A stretch of 64,000 bases of DNA. Origin: Rebecca billardiae RCC1528. Its lineage: Eukaryota; Haptophyta. Below the pieces are notes generated by a model. The model saw only the letters and a list, made by a program, of their open reading frames with translations. It was not told where the DNA came from and ran no database searches. A program made the translations under genes and the position numbers. Below are positions 29,183 to 40,255 of this stretch, one piece after another. Where the stretch lies: positions 3,162,001 through 3,226,000 of the forward strand of contig OZ251224.1 in the NCBI GenBank assembly GCA_965240325.2. Reading direction: 5' to 3'. Numbering within the stretch: position 1 is the first letter of the stretch; each line of letters begins with the position of its first letter.

Positions 29183-32100
29183 TCACCCCCTGGCGATCTT
29201 GAAGTCGCGCTCCTCGACGTTTCCGGTGCCGTCCGTGTCGAGCCGCGAGACGATGAGGTTGAGCAGCTTGTCGAGCGAGTCCTCGATGGCCCGCCCCTCC
29301 TCCTGCTCGACCATCCAGTCGACCGAGCGCTCCGCGTTGAAGTGCTTGAGGCTGCCCTCCCTCACGATCTCGTCGATGAAGGCGGCGCACGTCTTCACGC
29401 CCTTGTCGAAGAGGTCCTGGTCGGTCGGCATGGCCTGCGCGCGCGGCGCGGCGCGGCGACAGACGGGCACGCGCGGCGGATGAGCGCGAACGGCGCGCGG
29501 GGTCGGCGGAGCGCTCGCGCGCGCGGGCCGAGCTGCCCGCCGGGCGCACCTTGAAGCACGTGACCCGGCAGAGCGCCTCGAGAAAGTCCGGGAAGAACAT
29601 GGAGATGAGCTTCTCGCGCCGCCGGATCTCGTCCGTCACCTGAGCGGCGGGCGGGCGGGGCGGGGCGCGCGCGGGGCGGCGGGCGGGCGCGTGTGATTGG
29701 GGGCGTGCGGCGGGGAGTGAGCGCGGCGAGGCGAGGCGCGCGGCGAGGCGCGCGGCGAGGCGCGCGGCGAGGCGCGCGCGCGCGCCCGCGCCGTGCGCGC
29801 ACGAAGGTCTGCGACCACGCGTAGCACAGGTGCGCCTCGCGCTTGGTGAAGGTCTCGTCGATCAGCTGCGCGCGCTGGCAGAACTTGACCCACTCGTCTG
29901 CGGACATCACCTGGTTCCGCTGGCGCACGTCGTCGACGACGGCGGCGAAGTGCTTGTAGATGGCCTTGAGCGAGGGGAGGTACTTGCGCAGCGTGTCGTC
30001 GCACGGCTTCGTGTACACCTTCGCGTCCCTAAACACGTCTGTGTCGATCTTCGCGCCGTTGGGCAAATTGGGGATCACGTAATCGTCAATTAATTTCTCG
30101 AGCGCCTCCGACACGTCGCGGATGTGGCCCGGCCGCACGAACTTCTCGATGGCGATGCGCACGAGGATCTGGAAGAACTCGAAGCGCATGAGCGCGCGGT
30201 CGGGGTTCACCTTGTTCAGCTCCGCCGCGTACTCCGCCTGCTCCTCCACGTTCTGCAGGATGAAGAGGTTGTCCAGATCCTGCGCACGCGGAGCGAGGGC
30301 GCAAGCAGAGGAGGCGAGGCGCGCGAAGACGACGACGACGACGGGCGGCGCATCCGCATTGGGCGGGCGCGCGGGGAGGCGGTGCGCGTGCGGAGCGGGG
30401 GCGCGGGCTGAGCTGAGCACGCACACGCGGCGGCGACGGGGCGGAGGACGCCCGAGCGTGCGCGCGCGCGCGCGTGCGCGGCGGCGGGGCGGGCGGGCGG
30501 GCGGCTGCGCGCGTGCCTTTGTCTTGCAGTACGGCGAATCCTTGTCCGGGATCTTGCAGTCGGTGAAGAACACGGTGAAGGCCATCGAGCCCCACACGTA
30601 GTAATCGTACGAGCGCTGCGTGGTGGCGTACCACGAGTAGCACGCGTACAGCAGGTTGCGGTTCTTCTCGAGCACCTCCTTGATCTCGAGCATCTCCTCG
30701 TCGCCGCCCAGGTCGTCCTCCTTGTTGATGAGCACGCGGAAGCGCTCTTGGTTCATCCGCGCCCAGTCGAGCTCAAACGAGCGCATCGTCGCCTTGTCCG
30801 AGTTCCAGTATGAGCGCGCGTCGGAGTACTTCTTGCGCGGCGCGAAGAGTGAGTCGTCGACGGTCCACTGCTTGATGTGCTCGCCCTTCTTCTCGTCGCG
30901 CAGCCGGATGTCCACCGCCGCGCGCTGCTCCACGTCGAACAGCGGGCTCTGGTGCGGCACCGTCCCAAACCAGACAGAGTCGTCCTCGACCGGGAGGCAG
31001 TGCCGATCCGGCACAGGCGCGGAGAGGGACAGCTGCAGCTTGCCGATGGGCGCGTCGCGGCGCGAGGGCGGCGGCGCGTGCGGCTTGATAGGGAGCGTCT
31101 CGAAGCCGAAGTCCTTGCTCAGGTCGGTCGGCATCGGGCGCAGCGGCGCCTCGCCCGGGTCGATCGCGTTCTTGCGGTGCCCGCGGTAGTACACGTGCGC
31201 GAGGTGGCCGTCCGGCAGCGGGATCTGCGCAAAGAGACCGCGTGAGTACCGCGAGCCCTTGCGGCCGCGCCACGCGACCATCGTGCCCTTGAGCGCGTCG
31301 GGCTCGGGGGGCAGCACCTCCTCCTCCCTCGCGCCCGACGCCGAGCCCGCGACGAACGCCTCGCCGATCGGCTTGAACTTCCACGTCGTCGCGTACTCGC
31401 GCTGCGGGTCGAGCTTGATCGTGAACGGCCGCTCGGCGCGGCCCTTGACGCGCAAGAAGCGCGCCTTCTTGTCCGGGTCGAACTCCTTGGGCGCGGGCGC
31501 GGAGGACTTGGGCATGTCCACGTCGACGACGGGCGGGAACCACCGGATGTTCGGGTGCTCGTTCACCGGCGTGCCGTCGAGCTCGGTGTACCCGATGTAT
31601 GCGCCGGGCGAGCGCGGCTGCGCGGGCGGCGCTTCGCCGATCGGCGCGCGCGGTGCCGGGAAGCTTGGCGGCCGCGACAGCCGGCCCGGCAGTGGCATGC
31701 CCTCCTCGTCAGCCGAGCCGGCGGCGGCGCCGTCGGCCGTGGCGGGCGACCCCGCCGCCGCCGCCGCGTCGTGGCCGCCCTCGTCGTCGAAGATCTCGCC
31801 GCCGTCCAGCCCGTCCGCCGCCGCGCCGCCGTCCGCGCCGCCGTCGCCGTCCGCGCCGCCGCCGCCGAGCGCGCCGCCGCCGTCGCCGCCGTCCACTCCA
31901 TCCACCGGGCTGCGCTCGCCTCCATCTTCCTCGGCGAGGACGAGGATGTCGGCGTCCGGCCCGCCGGGCCCGGTGCCCGCGTCGTCGGCGAGCTCGGCGG
32001 GGTCGCCCTCCGCGCCCTCGCCGTGCGCACGGCTCGTGCGTCGCGAGAGCGACGAGCCTGGCTGCGCGCTCGAGTTCAGTCTGCTGCGCGGGCCGGCGGC

Positions 32101-35100
32101 GGGCGACGCGCCTCGCGCGCCGCCGACGTCGCCCGAGCTGGTGCGCGAGACGCCCGTGTGTGGCCGCGAGTTGGCGCGGGAGACGCCGGTGTGCGGGCGC
32201 GAGCCGCTCGTCGAGCCGAGCCCGAGCTCGAGCGGCGGCAGCGCGTGCGCCCGCTCGGCGCCGGGCACTTTCCACGACTCGTGGAAAGGCTTGCACATGA
32301 GCTGCGGCAGCGACTTGTCAGCGCCGTGCTTGCGCCCGCCGCCGCCGAGCGGGCTGGTCGGGCGCTGCGCGGTGGACGGGCGCGCGCCGCCGTACAGCAC
32401 GCTCGCGCGCGAGCCCTCCTCCGCGCGCGAGCCCACGCCGCCGCCCGGCGGGCTCGACGGCGCCACCGAGCGCCTCGGCTTGCTCAGGTGGCCGCCGCCG
32501 CCGCCGCCGCCGCCCGGCCGGCCGCCGGTCGCCGACGCGCTCAGCTGCTCATCGCTCAACATCTCGTCGACCCACTGCATGTAGCGGCGCTTGGCGTCGG
32601 CGCGGCGCGCGCCGCCGCCGCCCTTCGCGCCGCCACCGCCCTCGCCGCCCTCGCCCTCCGTCGGCGAGCCCATCCCCTCCGCCTCCTCGTCGGAGAGCGG
32701 CGAGTCCGGTCCGGACGTGCGCAGCGGCCGCGGCCGCCCCTCCGCGGCCGCGTCGGGATCGAGATCGGCGTAGCCCGCCCAGCGCGCGTGTTTGAGCATG
32801 AGCTCGGCGCGGTACATGAGCGAGCGGTTGGCCTGGTTGAGCGCGAGGTTGCCCAGCACGCCCGACACGTGGTTCGCGATCACCTCCGACTGCGGCGTGT
32901 GCAGCATCGCCGTCAGGTGGAAGATCCCATTTTTGGCGATGTAGATTTGATTTTTCTCGTCGCCCGATAAATTCAGCAGCCCGTTGAGCGCGAGCTCGCG
33001 CAGCTCGACGGAGGACTCGGCCGCCTTGGCGACGGCGAGCAGCGCGCGCGTCGCGCCCATCTCGAGCAGCTTGCGCTTCCGCGCGAGGAACGACGTGCGC
33101 GCGAGCGCCCGGCACGCGATCATCTGCATCTCCTCGTCGCCGTCGTCCTCGCGCGCCGTCGCCATCGTCACCATCGCGCGGTCGGTCGCGTCGAGCAGCC
33201 GCAGCCGAAACTCGTCGCGCATCGAGACCTCGTGGAGCGCGGTGGCGGCGAGGCAGCGCTGCGTGCCCGTGGACTCGCTGCTCGTGCCGATGCTCACCAG
33301 CGTCTCCGCCGCGCCCTCCTCCACCAGCGGCCCCGTCAGGTAGTGCACCCGGATCAGGTTGGCGAGCACGCCGATGGCCATCGTCTGAATCGGCTGCGAC
33401 GTCGCGGTGAGCCCCTGCGAAACTTCCAGGAAAATGTCCGCGCCGACGCGGGTGAGGCGCGTGGCGTTCGACTCGTCGTGCGCGAGGCACCAGAGCGCGG
33501 CCGACGTGAAGTGCGCGAGCGTGTGCTCCACCGAGCTCGTCGCCGCCGCCTTGCCGCCCTCGACCGCCGATCGGAAAGTTCTGGAAAGTGCCTCGACGCC
33601 GCCGACGCCGCCGAGGTGCTCCAGCACTGAGCCGCCGGGCTGGCGCGGGTGCGAGGCGCGGACGAGGCCGAAGAGCGCGGCGGCGGCGTAGACGGCGCCG
33701 ACGCGCGTCGAGTCGAGCAGCTCGAGGCAGCGGCGCAGGTCGTCCTTCCCCACGCGCGCGCCGCGGCGCTCGGTCGACAGCGCGTCGCCGGCCGCGAGCT
33801 GCATCGCCGTGTAAGCGAGCGCAGTGTGCAGGCTGAGGGCAAAGCCTTTGAGCATGGCGGCGCGCGAGGTGTGCGCGGAGGCGGGGACGCGCTCGACGAG
33901 GGCGGAGCAGACCGCTAGCGCGCGCGCGAGGCCGTTCTCCGCCAGCATCGCGTTGTGCTCCGACGGCAGCGTCACCCAGTTCGCCACCGCCGCGCCCAGC
34001 ACCTCCAACCTCCGAGTCATCTTTGCACGCGCGACAACCGCCTCGAGCAAAGTAAAGAGCCGCGGCGCGACGCCGCCGCCGCCGGCGACGTCGACGAGCG
34101 CGGGGTCGGGTGCGGCGCAGGAGAGCACGCCCGCCGCGACCACGCCGAGCGCGCGGCTCGACGGCGCGAGCGCCGACGGCAGCAGGATCTCCATCGCCTG
34201 CTCCGAGAGCGCGAGGGGCGTGCCCAGGTGGTGCAGGCACGCGCCAATCGACCAGACCGCGCCCATTGCACCCTCGAGCAGCTGCTCGGCCTGCTCCTGC
34301 GCGCGCTCGTCCTCGGCGGTGGCGGGGGCGAGCCCCGGCCCCGCGCGCTCCTGCACCTCCGCGACCATCTCCTGCGCCGAGCGCATCGTCGTCACGAGCG
34401 GCTCGAGCAGACCCGGCAGCAGCTCGCGCAGCGCCGCCGCGGCAGACGACATGGTCAGCCCTGGCTGCAGCAGCCGGCGGATCGCGTGCGCGACGACGTA
34501 CAGCGCGATGGAGCGCACGGGGAGCGCGTCGTCGGTGCCCGAGGCGAGCGCGATCAGGTCGCTCACGCCGTGCACGATCACCTCCGCCGCCGACACCGGC
34601 CGCTCGCCGCCGAGAACGGACGAGTGCACCAGGATCACTGCCGCGCGACGCACGGGCTCCTCGGGCGCGCGGATGAGAGGAAGGACCGCGCGCACGCCGC
34701 CCGCGGCGACGAAGGCGGCGCGGCCGAGGTCGGTGGCGGCGAAGCGCACGAGCGCGCCGATAATCCACACCACCCGCTCCGGGTCGTCCCCGTTGTTCGA
34801 CTCGCGCGTCGCCGACTCGAGCAGCGCCTCTGTGAGCAAAGCGATCGGCATCTTGTGAAGTGTCTCGGAAACTTCCGACATCGTCAGCAGCGCCGCGGCG
34901 GCGGTGGAGCGGACGTCGAAGGAGCGGTCGTCGACGACGAGGTTCTTGAGCGTGTAGAACACCTCGGCGAATTCCTGCAGCACCGCGTGGTTCTCCACGC
35001 GGCACGCCAGCTCCCACACCTCGTGCGCGCCGACCGCCATCTGTGCCGGGTGCGCCGTGTCGTTGAGGCGCGAGAGCGCGCGCTCGGTCCACGTGGTGAC

Positions 35101-35520
35101 CACGTCGAGCTTGCGCGTGAGCTCGAGCTGGGCGAAGTCGAGCAGGATGATCGAGACCGCCGAGCCCGAGAGCAGCATCGCGCCCGACTCCGCGTCGCGC
35201 AGCACGCAGTTCTCGTAGCCGACCGCCTTGGCGGCCTTCTTGATCCAGTCGTCGTAGTTGACGGGCTTCTCCATGCGCACGGCGTACTCCTTGTCGGCGC
35301 CCTTGTACACGCGGAGCTTCACGTCGATGCTCACCTTCTCCGCCACGAGCCGCGAGTACATGAACTGGCTCAGCACGCGCAGCTTCCTGCCCACGTGCTC
35401 GCCGCGGTTCGTCATCTTGCGCCGCCCGTCGTACGAGTCGGTCTCGTCGTTCTTCGACGACTTGGCCTCGTCCGCGACGCTCGCGCGCTCAGAGGTGGGT
35501 ATCATCCGTCGGACGTCCAT
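29183..35520 (-). CDS. Large armadillo-repeat protein with C-terminal EF-hand, candidate ciliary protein
   Basis: Four exons (35520-30517, 30279-29803, 29639-29550, 29434-29183) give 1,940 residues. Intron 1 (30280-30516) starts with GC, not GT; it is 237 nt and would read through in frame. The others are GT-AG, and phases agree. After about 90 N-terminal residues, armadillo-type helices run to about 910, for example ALNGLLNLSGDEKNQIYIA. A Gly/Pro/Asp-rich linker covers about 910-1320. The last 620 residues form a conserved-looking helical module (LDNLFILQNVEEQAEYAAEL, VFRDAKVYTKPCDDTLRKYL). It ends with an EF-hand loop, DTDGTGNVEERD, whose position 12 is Asp. I recall similar modules in flagellate protist proteins, so a flagellar role is my guess only. 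Divergent from kinesin-14. Confidence 0.75.
30280..30516 (-). other. GC-AG intron in the armadillo gene
   Basis: The exon ends AAGACAAAG and the intron begins GCACGC; no GT fits nearby. The acceptor is GTGCGCAG. Conserved coding resumes as DLDNLFILQ. The length is a multiple of three and has no stop in frame. Confidence 0.7.
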
Positions 35521-35879
35521 CGCGGGCACGCGCGAAGCCCGCGCCGCGGAGCTCGGGGCGGCGGCGGCCCAAGGTCGCCCGCCCCCTACGCCCGTGTGGC
35601 GGGCGACACGGTTTCGGACGCCGAAACGACTTTCATCGATCATCATCACATTTTTCTGCTTTTTCTTTTTTCTCGTCGCAGCAAAAAGCTTTTTGGGCGG
35701 AATATAAGTTTCGCCTGGACACCGGACTCCACGGCGGCGAGCGAGCGTTTCATCGCCCAAACCCTCGAAAATTCCTCGGGCGCGGGCGCGGAACTCGATT
35801 CGAACCGCTTTGATCGGGCGCGACCGCGCGAGGGCCTGGCCGCTGTGCGCCACCACCGCCCACGCACACGAGGGAGCCA
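35521..35879. promoter_or_regulatory. Divergent promoter region between armadillo and kinesin-14 genes
   Basis: 359 bp between two divergent start codons. It includes a pyrimidine-rich TTTTTCTGCTTTTTCTTTTTT tract near 35650 and an AT-rich patch to 35705. No further elements identified. Confidence 0.5.
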
Positions 35880-38800
35880 ATGGAGACGGTCGCCACCAAC
35901 GCGTCGGCGGGTACCGAGCTCGCCGCCGCGTCGCATGTGCGCGGTGCCAAGCCCACGCGCTCGACGCGAAGCCGCGCCGCCAAGGAGAACGCGGGCGGCG
36001 CGGACGCCCCGCGTGGCGGCGCGAGCGCGGCGCCAGCGATGCCACTGGGCGCAGCGAACCGCTTCGGCTATCGGGACATGACGCGGAGCGTGATCAAGCG
36101 CCCGACGCACACGCCACCCCGACCCGTGCCGCCGCGCCCCACCACCGCGCCGGCTGCGACGGGCTCGGACGAGACGATGCCGGTCGCGGCGGCCGAGCCG
36201 GTGGCCGCCGAGGAGGGCGAGGCCGCCATGCCGCCGCAGAAGCGCGCGACGCCGGTGGCCGAGGGCTCGTCGTCCGCGTCGCGCCGCCGGCGCTCGGGCG
36301 TCTTCACCCCCGGCCCAGCGCTCCTCCGCGTCAACGAGGACGGCGGGCTCGCGTCCGACTCGCCGCCGCCGACTCCGATCAACCTGACAGCCGCGGTCCT
36401 CGAGATTCTGCAGCCGGAGGTGGACGAGGCGGCGGCGCTGATGGGCATCAAGGTGCGCGCGAAGAAGTTTGACTACAAGGGCATCATCCAGCAGCAGAGC
36501 GAGCTCATCGCGCAGCTCAAGCACTGCCTCACGCAGGTCGTCGACAAGTCTGGCGAGGTGAAGGTGCGCACGCTGGCGGCAGAGGAGGGCGCCAACTCCA
36601 AGGTGCAGTCGCTCGCCAAGGCGAAGGCGCCGATGCGCGAGCAGATCGTCGCGCTGACGGCGCAGCTGGACACGCTGCGCGCCTCGCACTCCGAGTCGAG
36701 CACCGCGCGCTCCGAGCTCCAGGCGCGCCTCAGCGCCCTCGGCGCGCTCGCGGAGGCGGACAAGGCTTCGCTCGCGCACGCGACCGCACAGCTCGAGGCG
36801 ACCGAACGCGAGCTCGAGCACGAGCGCGAGCGCGCGGAGGCGGCGGAGGGCGAGCTCGCCGAGGCGCGGCACGAGCTGAGCGCCACCGACGCGCGCGCCG
36901 ACGAGCTCGAGGGCAAGCTCCGCGCCGCGGGCATCGAGCACGCCAAGCAGCTCGAGACACTCCGTGAGTCGATCGAGCGGCGCACCGAGCGGCAGCGGGC
37001 CGAGTACGAAGCCTCGCTCGGCGAGCTGCAGGAGCGGCACGACGCGGCGAGCGCGGAGGGCGCCGAGCTGCGTGCGGGGCTCGAGGACGCCACGCGCGAG
37101 CGCGACGAGCTGCGCGCGCGTGCCTCCGCGCTCGACGAGCAGAACGCCGCCCTCGCGCGCGAGCGCGACGTGACCGCGGCCGAGCTGGGCCGATCTCGCG
37201 ACGAGATTGCGAGCAAGGAGTCGCACCTGACCGAGTGCCTGCGCAACCTGGGAAGCATGCAGGCGGAGGCGATCGAGCGGCAGTCGGAGCTGCGCGAGGA
37301 GAAGAAGGCGCTGTCCGAGCGCCTCGAGCGCGCCTCCGCGCGCGCCGACGAGCTCAGCGCCGCCGCGGTGCGGTGCGCGCGCGAGCGCTCGGTACTAGAG
37401 CATGAGCTGAGCGCGGTCGACGCGACGGCCGGCCGCGCGGTCGAGGCGCTGGGCGAGGCGGAGCGCGCGCGGCTGGAGGGCGCGGAGCTGCTGCTGCAGG
37501 CGCAGTCCGAGCTCGCCACGCTCAAGGCCGAGCACGCGCGCCTCGCCACCGACGCCGCCGCCGCCGCCGCCGAGCGCGACGCGCTGCGCGCCGAGCTCGG
37601 CGCGCTCCGATCGTCGGCCGAGGGCGGCGCGGCCGAGCTCGCGACCGAGCGCGCGCGCGCGCGCGCGACCTCGAGGTGGAGTTCCGCACGTACAAGGAGC
37701 ACTGCGGCACGTCGAGCGTGGAGCAGATGAACGCGCTCGTGCGGCTGCAGCGCGAGTGCGAGGCGCTCAACGCGCGCTTCGAGGAGACCCGCGGCCAGCT
37801 CGGGCAGCGCGAGGACCTCACCAAGTGTCTGGAGGCGCAGGCGTCGGAGCGCGCCGCGTACGTCGCCGAGCTCGAGGGGAAGCTGCACGAGGCGGAGGAG
37901 ACGCGGCGCAAGCTGCACAACACGGTGCAGGAGCTGAAGGGGAACATCCGCGTCTTCTGCCGCGTGCGCCCCTCCAAGGACGCGCCCGCCGCGCCCGACG
38001 CCGCCGCGCCGCCGTCGTGCCTCGACCTCAAGCCGGATGGCGCGTCCGTGCACATTGCGACCGTCTCGGCCGGCGAGAAGAGCGCGCGCGAGGCGTCGCA
38101 CCAGTTCGGCTTCGACAAGGTGTTCGCGCCGCAGACGTCGCAGGCGGACGTGTTCGACGAGGTGTCCGCGCTCGTCCAGTCCGCGCTCGACGGGTACAAG
38201 GTGTGCATCTTCGCGTACGGCCAGACGGGCAGCGGCAAGACGTACACCATGCAGGGCACGGCGGACGAGGCGGGCGTCGGGATCGTGCCGCGCTCGCTCA
38301 AGCAGATCTTCCACGCGACGCGCGCGGCGGAGGAGAAGGGGTGGACGTACGCGCTGCACGCGTCGTTCATCGAGGTGTACAACGAGAACGTCAAGGACCT
38401 GCTCGCCGCGCCCGGCGCCGCCGCGCCCAACCACACCATCAAGCACGACGAGGCGTTCGGCACGGTCGTCACGGACGTGACGCGCGTCGAGGTGACGAGC
38501 GCGGAGCAAGTCGACGAGCTCGCGCGCGCGGCGGCGCGGCAGCGCTCGGTGGGGTGCACGGACATGAACTCGGTCTCGTCGCGCTCGCACGCGATCTTTA
38601 TGCTCTACCTCACCGGTGCGCGCGCCGCCCGCGCAACCCGCCCGCCGCTGGCCGCTGCAGCCCGCTGCGCTCCGGCCGCGCCGCGCGCGCGCGCCGCGCG
38701 CCGCCACCGCTCACCCGCGCGCGCCGCGCGCCCCGCCGGCTGATCACCTGCGCCGCGCGCCGCAGGCACGAACGCCTCCGTCGGGCACACGCTGCACGGC

Positions 38801-39501
38801 GCTTTGCACCTCGTCGACCTCGCGGGCTCGGAGCGGCTCTCGCGCTCGCACGCCGAGGGGAAGACCCTCAAGGAGACGATGGCGATCAACAAGTCGCTGA
38901 GCGCGCTGTCGGATGTCTTCACGTCCATCACCAACCGCGCGGGCCACGTGCCTTTCCGCAACTCCAAGCTGACGTACCTGATGGCGCCGTGCCTCTCGGG
39001 CGACGGCAAGACGCTGATGGTCGTGAACGTGGCGCCCGAGGTGCGCGCGCCGCCAAGCCCCCACGCACGCCCTCCGCCGACGCCGAACGCGCTCGCGCCC
39101 GGTCGGCGCCCTGAGGCTGAGAGCGTGCGCCCGCGCCGCCGTGCCCGCGCCGCGCCCCGCTCGCTTCGTCTCTCCTCGCGCAGGTGGACAACAGCATGGA
39201 GAGCCTCAGCTCGTTGAGATTCGCCAGCCAGGTGAATGCGTGCGAGATCGGCCGGCCAAAGCGCTCGGTGCGCGCGGCCGGCGACGGCTCGGCCGGCGCG
39301 GAGCGACCCGAGTCGCGCCCGTCGCTCGCGAGCTCGTCGCGTGTCTCGACGACGAGCAGCGCGGCCGGAGGCGGCTCCAAGCAGCCCGCCTCGCGGCCGA
39401 CGAGCGGCAACGGCGCTGGCGCTGGCACGAAGCGACCGGCCGGCGCGGTGAGCGGCGCGCCCGGCGGTGGTCCGATGAGGCGGCCAGCGACTGCGCGGTG
39501 A
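35880..39501 (+). CDS. KIFC1/KAR3-like: Kinesin-14 (C-terminal motor), full-length copy with a frameshift
   Basis: Exons 35880-38615, 38766-39040 and 39184-39501 (GT-AG) would give about 1,108 residues if read across one break. The N-terminus is basic with KEN (RAAKENAGG). A coiled coil runs from about 200. The motor begins at [15 protein letters not shown], has [11 protein letters not shown] (P-loop), [10 protein letters not shown] (switch I) and LVDLAGSE (switch II), and ends with [15 protein letters not shown] motor at the C-terminus after the coil marks the minus-end-directed kinesin-14 class, which acts on spindles. At about 37650-37668 the (CG)n run has nine units; the second copy has eight, which keeps the frame. 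As written, this copy shifts out of frame before the motor. It is either a real lesion or a base-calling error. The 3' half is duplicated downstream. Confidence 0.85.
37650..37668 (+). repeat. (CG)9 run causing the frameshift
   Basis: After GACCGAG there are 18 bases of CG here, against 16 at the matching place in unit 2 (41961-41976). Only eight units keep the coil and the motor in one frame. Confidence 0.85.
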
Positions 39502-40255
39502 GTCTCATACTCATCATGCTCAACGTGGGTCGAGCCGACGGTGCTTGCTGCATGTGGACGAATCGGTGGTGCCAGCGCAGCGGCGGCCCGCCGACAGTCG
39601 GTCGTCTGCTCCTACGGATTCTGCTGCCTTCGGGGCGCCACGCGCGCCTGGCGCGATCGCCGACTCGGCCGAGTGAGCCGAGTCACCGCGACGGCGACTA
39701 CTGGTAGTGGTGATGGTCCGCACGTAGTACGTGTCACAGCCATCTGACCGACTGACGGCCCAGACGGGCCTGATGGCTACTGATAACTGAAGCCTACCGT
39801 GATCACTTGAACTTACTCACTAACTCAGTTGAACGACACCAGTCGCCAGTCGGCAGTCGCTGCTGTCGACCTGTGTCCTGTCGTTTATTATATAATTATA
39901 ATATATTCGGCGGCGGATTTACTCATTCTTACTTCTCGAACTTACTGCATCATGAATAATCTGCTGATGACGACTGCTCGGCTGCTAGATAGCAGGACGA
40001 TGTAGTCGAGTGTAGTAGTTGGGCGGGCCACCCGCCAGTCCCGCCACCGGCCGTCACCGACTCCGAGGCGCCACTGTGCCGCCGGCGCCGTCAATCGTCA
40101 TCAGCATCGCGCCACTCGGCCACTACTCCAGGCCACGAAGGAGGTGGGCACGTGAGGGACGCGGATGCGAGCATCGCGACGACCAGCCCCGGCGTGATGC
40201 GCGTGCCGCACCCTATGCGCGACAAACAACGTGCTCGATCGTGCGCTGGCACAGC
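39502..40255. other. Convergent intergenic region in unit 1 (repeated at 43811-44564)
   Basis: 754 bp between the kinesin stop and the stop of the coiled-coil gene. An AT-rich patch at about 39888-39908 (TTATTATATAATTATAATATA) may help form 3' ends. No gene seen. The same sequence recurs in unit 2. Confidence 0.6.

Noticed and set aside
39141-39707. Separate plus-strand gene overlapping the kinesin 3' end (and its copy at 43450-44016)
   Set aside because: It is an alternative frame over the last kinesin exon and the spacer; the kinesin frame has the conserved SLRFASQV ending.
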